Notes under the pieces: generated by a model
What the model was told of the DNA's origin: nothing
The model's input: the letters and a program-made list of their open reading frames with translations, nothing else
Database searches by the model: none
NCBI GenBank assembly: GCA_035760705.1
Contig: DASTSL010000070.1
Span: 1-49,734, forward strand
Reading direction: 5' to 3'
From: Allomeiothermus sp035760705
GTDB lineage: Bacteria; Deinococcota; Deinococci; Deinococcales; Thermaceae
Length of the DNA stretch: 49,734 nucleotides
Shown here: in pieces, positions 7,858 through 15,090 of the stretch
How positions within the stretch are numbered: the first letter of the stretch is position 1
Layout: each line of letters starts with the position of its first letter
Position numbers and translations under genes: made by a program

Positions 7858-7935
7858 TACCCGAACCCCTTGACCACAACCCTGCCCCCTAAGCCCAGCG
7901 TCCGGGTGCGATCCGCTCGCCGGGCTGCTTGACCT

Positions 7936-9249
7936 ATGGAGATTTTCATTCTGCTCTTACTCACCGTATTTAACGGGGTCCTGGCGATGTCGGAGGCGGC
8001 CTTCATCTCCTCGCGCAAGACCAAGCTCCAGCAGCGGGCTGACGACGGCAATGTCGGGGCCAAGGCCGCGCTCGAGCTGCTGGCCTCCCCCAGCCGCCTG
8101 CTCTCGACGGTACAGGTGGGCATCACACTGATCGGCATCGTGGCCGGTGCCTACGGCGGGACCACCCTGGCCGGCACCTTCGCTCCGGTGATCGCCCGCA
8201 TCCCCACTCTGGCCCCTTACGCCCACGAGATCGCCTTCACGATCATCGTGCTGCTCATCACCTACTTGCAGCTTGTAATCGGCGAACTGGTCCCCAAGCG
8301 CCTGGCCCTGCGCAGCCCCGAGCGCATCGCGGCCTTCATGGCCTTCCCGATGCAGGTGCTCTCCACGGTGGCCAAGCCGCTGGTGTGGCTTTTGACGGTT
8401 TCTACCGATTCGGTGCTGCGGCTCTTCGGACAACGCGGGAGCCACGAGCCCCCAGTCACCGATGAGGAGATCCAAGTGTTAATGGACGAGGGGACCCGCG
8501 CCGGGGTCTTCGAGGAAGCCGAGCAGGAAACCGTGCGGAGCATCCTCAACCTGGGAGACCGCCAAGTGGACTCGCTGATGACCCCCAAGCCTGACGTGGT
8601 CTGGCTGGACCTGGAGGACCCCCTCGAGGAAACCCGCCAGAAGATCCTCGAGAGCCCCCACGGGCGCTTCCCGGTCGCCGAAGGCAGCCTGGACAACGTG
8701 GTGGGGGTGGTACGTGCCCGCGACCTAGTGATCAAACCGGATTTCACCACCGAGGATCTGCGAAGCCTGGTGCAGCCCCCCCTGTTCGTCCCGGCCACCC
8801 TTTCGGCTTGGCAGCTTCTGGAGATGTTCAAGGAAAAACGCACCCACATGGCGTTGGTGGTGGACGAGTACGGCAGCCTGCAAGGGGTGGTCACGTTGCA
8901 CGACATCCTTGAGGCCATCGTGGGCGACCTGCCCAGCAACGAGGAGGCTGAAGATGAGCCCTGGATCATCCGCCGCGATGACGGCAGCTACCTCCTGGAC
9001 GGGGCCTTGCCGGTGGAGGAGTTCAAGGAACTCTTCGACCTGGAAGAACTCCCCGAAGAGGACCGTTACCGTACCGTGGGGGGCTTGGTCCTGGCCGAGT
9101 TGGGCCGTATCCCCAGCGCCGGGGAGAGTTTCACCTTCGGAAACTTGAAGATCGAGGTCGTCGATATGGACGGTAACCGTATCGACAAGGTATTGGTGAC
9201 CCAAGTCCAACCCGTCTCTGCCGAGACCCCCACCGAGTCAGAAGGATGA
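7936..9249 (+). CDS. CNNM/CorC-family membrane protein with CBS domains
   Basis: Member of the hemolysin C/CorC/CNNM family, membrane proteins linked to magnesium or other divalent-cation export. The DUF21 transmembrane domain covers about residues 1-175, beginning MEIFILLLLTVFNGVLAMSE and containing ELVPKRLAL. A CBS-domain pair covers about 200-330 (VDEYGSLQGVVTLHDILEAIVGDLP marks its end), and the CorC_HlyC domain covers about 345-430. The length of 437 residues is standard. The ATG at 7936 begins the first helix. cdd follows after 10 bases, so the two are probably one operon. Which ion is moved cannot be told. Confidence 0.93.
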   Translation: MEIFILLLLTVFNGVLAMSEAAFISSRKTKLQQRADDGNVGAKAALELLASPSRLLSTVQVGITLIGIVAGAYGGTTLAGTFAPVIARIPTLAPYAHEIAFTIIVLLITYLQLVIGELVPKRLALRSPERIAAFMAFPMQVLSTVAKPLVWLLTVSTDSVLRLFGQRGSHEPPVTDEEIQVLMDEGTRAGVFEEAEQETVRSILNLGDRQVDSLMTPKPDVVWLDLEDPLEETRQKILESPHGRFPVAEGSLDNVVGVVRARDLVIKPDFTTEDLRSLVQPPLFVPATLSAWQLLEMFKEKRTHMALVVDEYGSLQGVVTLHDILEAIVGDLPSNEEAEDEPWIIRRDDGSYLLDGALPVEEFKELFDLEELPEEDRYRTVGGLVLAELGRIPSAGESFTFGNLKIEVVDMDGNRIDKVLVTQVQPVSAETPTESEG

Positions 9250-9259
9250 AACCAGAGCT

Positions 9260-9637
9260 ATGGAAGAGATCACCCCGCGGCTGCACCGCCTGATGGCTAA
9301 AGCTTACGCACCGTACTCGCACTACCAGGTAGCAGCGATCGTGAAGGGTGAAAGCGGCAGGCTCTTTGAGGGGGTTAACGTCGAGAATGCCTCCTATGGG
9401 CTGGCCCGCTGCGCCGAGCAGGGAGCGGTGAGCCGAATGGTAGCTGAAGGGGACCGAAAAATCCTCGAGGTCTGGGTGATGACCCGAGACGCCGGAACCC
9501 CCTGCGGCGGCTGCCGCCAAATCCTGGCCGAGTTCGCCGAACCCGATACGCTAGTGCACTGCCTGACCTCGGACGGGCAAAAGACTACCTACACCATGGG
9601 CGAACTCCTCCCCCACGCCTTTCGCCTCGAGCCGTAA
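9260..9637 (+). CDS. cdd: Cytidine deaminase
   Basis: Converts cytidine and deoxycytidine to uridine and deoxyuridine in pyrimidine salvage. The zinc ligands and catalytic glutamate are present: C51 and E53 in RCAEQ, and C82 and C85 in PCGGCRQ. The block GVNVENASYGL is also typical. At 125 residues it matches the small homotetrameric form. cdd in the phoH-ybeY-dgkA region is a conserved arrangement in Firmicutes. Confidence 0.96.
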   Translation: MEEITPRLHRLMAKAYAPYSHYQVAAIVKGESGRLFEGVNVENASYGLARCAEQGAVSRMVAEGDRKILEVWVMTRDAGTPCGGCRQILAEFAEPDTLVHCLTSDGQKTTYTMGELLPHAFRLEP

Positions 9638-9671
9638 CCCTCGAAGCGATGGGCCGAAGTCTCCCCCGGCG

Positions 9672-9702
9672 ATGAGTCCTAGTGCTTGCACCTAGGGCTC
9701 AT
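9672..9702 (+). terminator. Strong hairpin after cdd
   Basis: ATGAGTCCTAG (9672-9682) pairs with CTAGGGCTCAT (9692-9702) with one G-U pair, and the inner TGC/GCA extends the stem with one bulged base. No T-run follows. It lies 35 bases after the cdd stop and probably ends the operon that begins at nfeD or at the CBS-domain gene. Confidence 0.55.
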
Positions 9703-9756
9703 GCGGAGCATTCGGCACCCGGCAGGGGCGGAGGGAACGTACCGCGGAGATAATAA

Positions 9757-9805
9757 GCCTTTGGCCTACGACGTTTAGCGTTTGGCGTTTGGCATTCAGC
9801 AGCAC
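9757..9805. repeat. 7-bp-period tract between cdd and the lipoprotein gene
   Basis: Seven heptads in one register, starting GCCTTTG (9757), including GCGTTTG twice in a row (9778-9791) and ending GCAGCAC. Five begin with GC. The rest of the 9638-9922 gap holds the cdd hairpin and weak inverted repeats; no gene is seen there. Confidence 0.8.
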
Positions 9806-9922
9806 AAAGCGCCTAAGTGTCTCCACCGTGTAGCTGTCCAAGGCCGGGCGGGGATTGCGCCCCTCACCTCACCCTAGGCGTCTATTCGACTCCCCAATCT
9901 GACTCTCTTACCCTGAGGCAAT

Positions 9923-10699
9923 TTAGCGTAAAAATCCCTCGAGCACCTGCACCACCGGGCGCTCGAGGATGCCGGGGATGCGGGCCACCAGGTTGGTCTG
10001 CACCTGCACGTTGCCTAAACCGGGGAACCCCTGGATGCGGATGCTGAGTTCCCCTCGGCTGGTGCCGCCCGGGCGGGAGGCGATCTGGGCGTTGGCCTCC
10101 GCGACGTTCCGGCCCCCGATCAAGAGCCGCACCGGGCCCTCCAGGTTGAAGCCGATGGGGTTGGGATTCTGGGTCTCGATCACCAGCTTGAACGTTCCAT
10201 TCTCGAAGCGGACTTCTACCAACCGCAAGGTGGGCGGGGTGAAGTTCAGGTTCACCGTCACGTCGCGGTCCACCAGGGTAAAAGGGCCAATCGGCACGTT
10301 CACCGGGCCGACCCTAGCCTGCATCTCCCCCTGCAAGCGGAAGCGCGTTGGCCGCCCCGAGACCAGCGAGGCCAAGGCCTGCACCCCCTGGGCCATGGGC
10401 ACCCGCAGGCGGGCCTGGGTCTCGCGCGGGGTGTTGGTGGGAAGCTCGAGGGCTGGGAGGGTCATGCTAAACCCGGCCCCGGCCAGTTCGGCGGTGAGGG
10501 TGCTGTCCAGCAGCGGCAGGGTGAAGCCGTTGGGGTTGGTGAGCCGTAGCCGCACGTCCAGGTCGGCGAAGCCCGTGAAGGGGTCCAGGCTCACCAGGGA
10601 AAAGCTCACCAGTTCTACTTGGGGAGGCTGGGGGCGGGCTTGTTGGGGGACACAACCAGCCAGAAGAGCGAGGAGAAGGGGAAGGGCGAGGCGCTTCAT
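9923..10699 (-). CDS. Lipoprotein with two WHy/LEA-2-type domains
   Basis: Predicted exported lipoprotein of 258 residues. The signal peptide MKRLALPLLLALLAGC ends in a lipobox with the lipidated cysteine at residue 16. Two beta-rich units follow, each with the LEA-2/WHy pattern: VSFSLVSLDPFTGFADLDVR and LTNPNGFTLPL near 30-60, and VEVRFENGTFKLVIETQNPNP near 155-180. WHy domains occur in stress-linked and envelope proteins; a desiccation or heat role is only inferred. The ATG at 10699 is chosen because it starts the signal peptide and stands 7 bases after a TAAACT hexamer; the reading frame stays open further upstream but that part is not protein-like. Confidence 0.82.
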   Translation of the reverse strand: MKRLALPLLLALLAGCVPQQARPQPPQVELVSFSLVSLDPFTGFADLDVRLRLTNPNGFTLPLLDSTLTAELAGAGFSMTLPALELPTNTPRETQARLRVPMAQGVQALASLVSGRPTRFRLQGEMQARVGPVNVPIGPFTLVDRDVTVNLNFTPPTLRLVEVRFENGTFKLVIETQNPNPIGFNLEGPVRLLIGGRNVAEANAQIASRPGGTSRGELSIRIQGFPGLGNVQVQTNLVARIPGILERPVVQVLEGFLR

Positions 10700-10706
10700 G
10701 ACAGCC

Positions 10707-10712
10707 AGTTTA
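10707..10712 (-). promoter_or_regulatory. Putative -10 element of the WHy lipoprotein gene
   Basis: TAAACT on the minus strand ends 7 bases before the ATG at 10699. No good -35 word or Shine-Dalgarno sequence is seen. This is the spacing expected for a leaderless transcript. Confidence 0.4.
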
Positions 10713-11075
10713 TCGTGATTGGGGGCTTGGGGGTCTTCAGGTGGGCTAAATGATCGGCTCGAGGGGTTGGGCCGATCGATTAGCCGTAACCCGAACGGAA
10801 GCATCAAAGAGGGAACCGGTTGCCGGAGCACCGTCAGGTCCATCGGTGAATACCTTGAACTCGTTCCAATAAAGGTGATCGGTCGCGTCGTGGGTGCAGC
10901 ATCCAGCAGCCCCCGACCAATTGCCTATCCGAGAGCAGGTGGGGTACTTCTGCCCCGTATCCTGCTCACCCTTTGAAGAGTTAGATCATATTAATCCCGT
11001 AGGGTGCGCTCTGCTTTCTAGCTCTCCTGACGCGCAACCGTACCCTACGCAAAACCGCATTTCGACGACCGATCA
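10713..11075 (-). other. Gene-free stretch with two hairpins
   Basis: No convincing gene in either strand. Two inverted repeats stand out. CGTAGGGTGCG (10998-11008) pairs with CGTACCCTACG (11039-11049), with one G-U pair, and probably ends transcription of the aldolase gene upstream on the minus strand. GAGCAGG (10933-10939) with CCTGCTC (10961-10967), plus an inner GGGG/CCCC, forms a second stem. Neither has a T-run. Confidence 0.5.
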
Positions 11076-11939
11076 TTACCGCACCAACCAACCCTCCGCC
11101 CGCAAATCCTCCAGGATCGGCTTGAAGTCCTGCCAGTGGGGGCTTTCTTGGGGGTAGGGCGGGCGCGGATACCCGGCGGGGAGGCCGATGTGGCGCATGG
11201 CCTGTTTGAGGAGGACGAAACCGCCTTGCCCCAGCACCCGCCCGAAGGGCTCGAGCCTCGCCTGCAAGCGCTGGGTCTCGGCTACGTCACCCGCTTGCCA
11301 GGCCGCGAGGAGGGCCTTGTAGGCCTTGGGGGCCAGATTCGAGGCGGCCAGGATGCCCCCCTTGGCTCCCAAGGCCAAAGCAGCGGCGAAGGTGGGGGCG
11401 TGACCGGTGTAAACCGAAAGCTCGAGCCGGTTGGCCTGGTAAAAGGCCAGTCGGGCCATCTCCCCGCTCGAGTCCTTGAGACCGGTGATGCGCGGGTGAC
11501 GCGAAGCCTCCGCGACCACTGGCAGGGGCATCTCGGCTTTGGTGTTCTGCGGGACGTGGTAGAGCCAGACCTCGGGGCCATCGGCATCGGCCAGGGCAGT
11601 AAAGTAGCGGACCAAGCCTTCATTCCCGGTGTTGGCGGCGTAATAGCGGGGCGGGGTGACCAAGACCCTCTTGGCCCCCACGATCTGAGCCTGCCGGAGG
11701 GCCTCCAGGGCTTGGGGGAGGGTCTCCTCCATCAGCCCGACCATGGGGGGCTTCTGTGGGTTTTGGACCTCGAGCCCTCGAATGCGCTCGGCGGGGGTCA
11801 GGTGGACCCCCTCGCCGTTGGAGCCGTAGAAGAGGATGCCGTCCACGTGGGGCTCGAGGGCCTGGGCCAGATCGCGGAAGGCCTCCGCGTCGAGGCGGCC
11901 CTGCGAATCGAAGGGGGTGGGGATGGGGGGCATGATCAT
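11076..11939 (-). CDS. DapA-family (class I pyruvate-type) aldolase, substrate unknown
   Basis: TIM-barrel lyase of the dihydrodipicolinate synthase/N-acetylneuraminate lyase family, which forms a Schiff base between a lysine and pyruvate or a 2-keto acid. The Schiff-base lysine is in ITGLKDSSGEM and the conserved tyrosine in WLYHVPQNT. The pyruvate-binding loop reads GSNGEG where DapA proteins have GTTGES, so I do not call it dapA; a sugar-acid or hydroxyproline-type aldolase is possible. The ATG at 11939 overlaps the stop codon of the upstream membrane-protein gene (ATGA), and GGAG lies upstream, so the two are translationally coupled. Length 287 is typical. Confidence 0.82.
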   Translation of the reverse strand: MIMPPIPTPFDSQGRLDAEAFRDLAQALEPHVDGILFYGSNGEGVHLTPAERIRGLEVQNPQKPPMVGLMEETLPQALEALRQAQIVGAKRVLVTPPRYYAANTGNEGLVRYFTALADADGPEVWLYHVPQNTKAEMPLPVVAEASRHPRITGLKDSSGEMARLAFYQANRLELSVYTGHAPTFAAALALGAKGGILAASNLAPKAYKALLAAWQAGDVAETQRLQARLEPFGRVLGQGGFVLLKQAMRHIGLPAGYPRPPYPQESPHWQDFKPILEDLRAEGWLVR

Positions 11940-14089
11940 AGCGTGCTTCTCCTTCCGTAGCGTAAGGCCCAGGATAAAAGATGGATCACCAGCGCGGCAA
12001 TGAGCCCGTACATGCCGCGCACGTCCCCCTGATACCAGGCCCAAGCCCCCAGCGCCGCCCCCACCAGGATGAGCACCCCCCAGCCCTGGCCGTACCAGGG
12101 CGAACCGGGGAAGATCAGTTGCACCCCCTGTTTCCAGCGGGGGAAGGCCATGGCCTCGCGGGGTCGGGGAATCAGAAAGCTCAGGACGTGGTAGAGCAGG
12201 ATCAGCAGGAAGAGGAGAGCGCTCACCCAGGCCACCCACTCCCGGTCCCAGAAGGGCAAGGCTGTCCAAGTGCGCAGGAAGTCGCGTTGTAGAGCCTGCA
12301 CGCTGGACTGCAAGAGGGCGGTCCAGATCAGGCGGGGGTTGGGCACACCCTCGCGCAACACCCCGGCTTCGCGGTAGATGCTGGTCCAGAGATCGCCGCC
12401 TAGCCCCAAGGCTTCGCGGGCCGGGGTGTAGCCGGGGGCGATCCGGTAGGCGCGCTCGAGGTCTTGTGGGTCGCCCCGGTTCACCAGCACGAAGGCCCAG
12501 GGCGGCGCGTTCTCCAGTAGGCGCCGGGCCTGTTCAGGGTTGTCGGTCTTGAGGCTGTAGCCGAGCAAGGCGTCTATCGCCGAGGTGGAGCTGGTGGAAA
12601 GGGCCCGCAGAGCCTCCTGGGCAGCCTGGGAACGCAGGGTGCCCCGCGAGAAAGCGTCTTGCACGTAGGTTTGCTCGATCCTCGAGGTCAGCCCAGCTAG
12701 CAACAAGCTCCCCCCTACCACGACGAAAAGTAGCGCAAAAAGCAGTCGTTCCCCAAAGGAGGCATACGCCAGCATGGTATAGCGCAGCCGCAGCAACGGG
12801 TTGCGAAACCAAGACCATAACCATCCCCCTTGCGTACGCAGATCGCGAATCTGGTTGGGTAGGTAGATCAAAGACAAGTAGGCCGCTAGGATCGCATAAA
12901 AAACCACCGCCAGCCAAGCCCAAGCCTTGGCTGTGACCGCCGCGAACGGCACCGACCAGGTACCCAGCTGCCGCAACACGGCCCGGTAGCGCTCGGCCAG
13001 ATCGGGACGCCCCTGGGCCTCGAGCCAGTCGGCTTGCTCGGCGAAGAGGAGGCGCGAGCCGGGGAACTGCGGCATGTACTTGAGGAAGAAGTCCGACCAG
13101 GCCAGGCTAGCCTCGAGCCCCTGCCGCCGCACGGTGGAGACCTGGGCCGCCCAGGGGGTGAGCCAGCGCATCAGGCTGGGGCCGCCCCAGCGCAGCTCGG
13201 GCCGGTGTCCGCGGGCCAGCAGGTCTTTGCCGGTGGCCTCGAGGTCGGCGGGGGTGATCTCCTCGGGGGCGGTGGCGAAATAGGCCCAGTAGGGCCGGGG
13301 ACCGTTCAGGGCCGGGTCCAGGGCTTGGGCGCCCTGGGCTTTGAGGTGATCGCGGTAGTCGCGGATCACCGCCAGGCTGTCCCAGGAGCCCTCGTAGGGC
13401 CGCCCGCCCAGTTGGCTGAGGGGCAGCCGTAAACCGTTCGCCAACTGCACTGCCGGTTCGGGGTCGGTCTCGAGCACCCGCACCTCGGCGGGGGGATAGT
13501 AGTGGGCCACCACCGCCGGGCGGGTCAGGTCGATCTCCAGCACCAACGGCCCCTGGTAGATGAAGGCTCGAGTCCCGCTCACCTTGGGCTGCGACCACTG
13601 GCCCTTCAAAGGGAGTTTCCAATTTCCCACGGCCAGCCCGTCGGCCTCTAAGACCGGCGGGACCACCTCGGGCGGGGTAGGCGTGGGGGAGGTTTGCGGA
13701 GTTGGATTTTGCGGAGTCTGGGTGGGTGCGGCCTGAACCTGGGTCTGGGTTTCGAGGGTACGTCCTTGTACATTGACCCGGAAGCGGTACTGGCCGGGGG
13801 CACTCGGGGTAAAGCTGGTCTTGAACTCCCCTTGCGGGGCCTGCACATTGATCTGCTGGGCTCCGCCCGGGGTCTGGACCTCCAGGGTGTAGCTCCCGGC
13901 GGGAAACTGCTGGCCGGAAAGCTCGAGCGCTTGCCCCACGCGGCCCTCGGCGGGCACATTCAGGCTCTGGCCCAGCGCGACGCTAAAGATCAGCAAGATC
14001 CAGGCGAGAAATCCTCCCGGCCTTCGCCAGGAAAACCCGCCCCAAGTACGACGTTGGGAACGATGCAGCGAGGCCTTTGTGTAAAACAT
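11936..14089 (-). CDS. Large envelope protein, unknown function
   Basis: Not recognised. The 717 residues read as: a basic N-terminus and signal/anchor segment (about 26-42, FLAWILLIFSVALGQ), a beta-rich Ig-like domain (about 43-115, GQYRFRVNVQG), a Thr/Pro/Gln linker (about 118-145), a soluble domain to about 385, a membrane segment (about 388-410), a second (about 445-475), a TPR-like helical part with PEQARRLLENAPPWAFVLVNRG (about 515-560), and three to four membrane helices after about 605. The mixed layout suggests an anchored periplasmic sensor or assembly factor. It is coupled to the downstream aldolase. I see no catalytic motif. The true start may lie slightly downstream of the ATG at 14089. 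Confidence 0.75.
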   Translation of the reverse strand: MFYTKASLHRSQRRTWGGFSWRRPGGFLAWILLIFSVALGQSLNVPAEGRVGQALELSGQQFPAGSYTLEVQTPGGAQQINVQAPQGEFKTSFTPSAPGQYRFRVNVQGRTLETQTQVQAAPTQTPQNPTPQTSPTPTPPEVVPPVLEADGLAVGNWKLPLKGQWSQPKVSGTRAFIYQGPLVLEIDLTRPAVVAHYYPPAEVRVLETDPEPAVQLANGLRLPLSQLGGRPYEGSWDSLAVIRDYRDHLKAQGAQALDPALNGPRPYWAYFATAPEEITPADLEATGKDLLARGHRPELRWGGPSLMRWLTPWAAQVSTVRRQGLEASLAWSDFFLKYMPQFPGSRLLFAEQADWLEAQGRPDLAERYRAVLRQLGTWSVPFAAVTAKAWAWLAVVFYAILAAYLSLIYLPNQIRDLRTQGGWLWSWFRNPLLRLRYTMLAYASFGERLLFALLFVVVGGSLLLAGLTSRIEQTYVQDAFSRGTLRSQAAQEALRALSTSSTSAIDALLGYSLKTDNPEQARRLLENAPPWAFVLVNRGDPQDLERAYRIAPGYTPAREALGLGGDLWTSIYREAGVLREGVPNPRLIWTALLQSSVQALQRDFLRTWTALPFWDREWVAWVSALLFLLILLYHVLSFLIPRPREAMAFPRWKQGVQLIFPGSPWYGQGWGVLILVGAALGAWAWYQGDVRGMYGLIAALVIHLLSWALRYGRRSTL

Positions 14090-14164
14090 GCGCCCATTCT
14101 AACCCGCAGGCTTGGGAAAACCCGCCCCTAGGGTCGAACGCAACCCCACCGATTCGCCGTGACC

Positions 14165-14186
14165 GCAGCGAGCAACCTCTCGCTGC
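14165..14186. other. Perfect hairpin upstream of the 717-residue protein gene
   Basis: GCAGCGAG (14165-14172) pairs perfectly with CTCGCTGC (14179-14186) around a 6-base loop. It lies in the divergent region 14090-14487, which holds no gene. It could be a leader structure of the minus-strand gene or a protein-binding palindrome. Confidence 0.4.
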
Positions 14187-14302
14187 GCCCAAATCTCGAC
14201 GAGCCACCCAGGCCAGAAATGCGTGGGGTAAACCCATCGCTCACTTTCTAGTGTTGACAGGCGGGTGAGATCCAACAAGCGGCTGGCCTTACCGACCCAC
14301 CT

Positions 14303-14362
14303 CATACCGGCTCTGCCGCATCCCGGCTCTGCGCATCCCGGCTCTGCCGCATACCGGCTTAG
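14303..14362. repeat. Four tandem copies of a 15-16 bp unit
   Basis: The unit is close to CATCCCGGCTCTGCCG. Copies start at 14303, 14319, 14334 and 14350; the second is one base shorter and the fourth diverges at its end. The array sits between divergent genes, about 90 bases before the gbsR-like promoter. The 7-bp period of the other tracts in this window is not present here. Confidence 0.7.
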
Positions 14363-14436
14363 CTGCGAACAGGTAAAGTAGACTGAGTATTACCAGCTTT
14401 ACTTGCAATCTAGCCGCCAGAACCAATAAAACCTAA

Positions 14437-14481
14437 TTCAGTATGTTCAGTCTTGACTAAACGATTCGAACGATCTAAACT
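14437..14481 (+). promoter_or_regulatory. Strong leaderless promoter of the GbsR-like gene with direct repeats
   Basis: TTGACT (14453-14458) and TAAACT (14476-14481) are separated by an ideal 17-base spacer. The GTG start codon at 14488 is only 6 bases after the -10, so the transcript should begin at the start codon. Just upstream lie two TTCAGT words (14437-14442 and 14446-14451) nine bases apart, a possible operator for the regulator itself. Confidence 0.7.
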
Positions 14482-14487
14482 CCGGGG

Positions 14488-14949
14488 GTGCTATCCCCTC
14501 GAGACCAACTCATTGAAGACTTCGGCTTATTTTTCGAGAACTACGGCCTGCCGCGCATCTTCGGGCGGATCTACGGGCTGCTTCTGGTCACCGATCAGCC
14601 CCACCTGAGCCTCGAGCAGATCGCCCAGGAGCTCAACATCTCCAAGGCCAGCGCTTCCACCATGGCCCGTCAGCTTCAGGCCATGACCATGATCCAAAAG
14701 AGCACCGTTCCCGGCGATCGCCGCGACTACTACCGGGTCTGCGACGATGCCCACATCAAGACCGTACACATGAAGCTCAACGCGGCCCTGGCCCTCTCCT
14801 CGCTGATCCAGAAGGGGGCCAAGCTCGAGGGTTTGGCCCCGGCCACCCGCAAGCGGCTCAAACGCATGGAGCACTTCTACAACGAAGTAGCCCTAGTGAT
14901 CGATAAATTCTTCCAGCACTACCGCGAGCCGGAGGAGGTGGAAGCGTGA
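14488..14949 (+). CDS. GbsR/MarR-type transcriptional regulator
   Basis: Winged-helix regulator of 153 residues. The N-terminus DQLIEDFGLFFENYGLPRIFGRIYGLLLV is typical of the GbsR branch of the MarR fold; the recognition helix region is LSLEQIAQELNISKASASTMARQLQAM, and the wing contains VPGDRRDYYRV. The last ~60 residues form a helical dimerisation region. GTG is used as start, and the promoter lies directly upstream. It is the first gene of a row with an ABC export module, which it probably controls. The ligand is unknown. Confidence 0.88.
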   Translation: MLSPRDQLIEDFGLFFENYGLPRIFGRIYGLLLVTDQPHLSLEQIAQELNISKASASTMARQLQAMTMIQKSTVPGDRRDYYRVCDDAHIKTVHMKLNAALALSSLIQKGAKLEGLAPATRKRLKRMEHFYNEVALVIDKFFQHYREPEEVEA

Positions 14950-15007
14950 AGCGAAAGCCTCGAAGGCCCGGTGGTAGCCACTAGAAGCTGAAGTGAACGG
15001 TACATCG

Positions 15008-15048
15008 CTCGAGCCCCAAAGGGCTCGAGGTGGGGAAACTCTTCCCAC
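15008..15048 (+). terminator. Two consecutive hairpins between the regulator and the ABC module
   Basis: CTCGAGCCC (15008-15016) pairs perfectly with GGGCTCGAG (15021-15029) around a 4-base loop. Directly after it GTGGGGAA (15030-15037) pairs with TTCCCAC (15042-15048). There is no T-run. The pair could reduce read-through from the regulator gene into the permease gene, or protect an mRNA end. Confidence 0.45.
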
Positions 15049-15090
15049 ATCTGAAGGTGTTGGACCGAAGTCGCGTGCAAGGAGGTGCCC

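Noticed and set aside
10713..11075. A small RNA gene in the 10713-11075 gap
   Set aside because: Two hairpins are present but there is no clear promoter with them, and one is simply explained as the aldolase terminator.
11076..11939. Calling the aldolase dapA
   Set aside because: The pyruvate-binding loop is GSNGEG where DapA proteins have GTTGES, and no lysine-pathway neighbour is present, so only the family is supported.
14303..14362. Tandem repeats considered as origin iterons
   Set aside because: No dnaA, repA or DnaA-box cluster is near, and the units are GC-rich without an AT-rich unwinding stretch.
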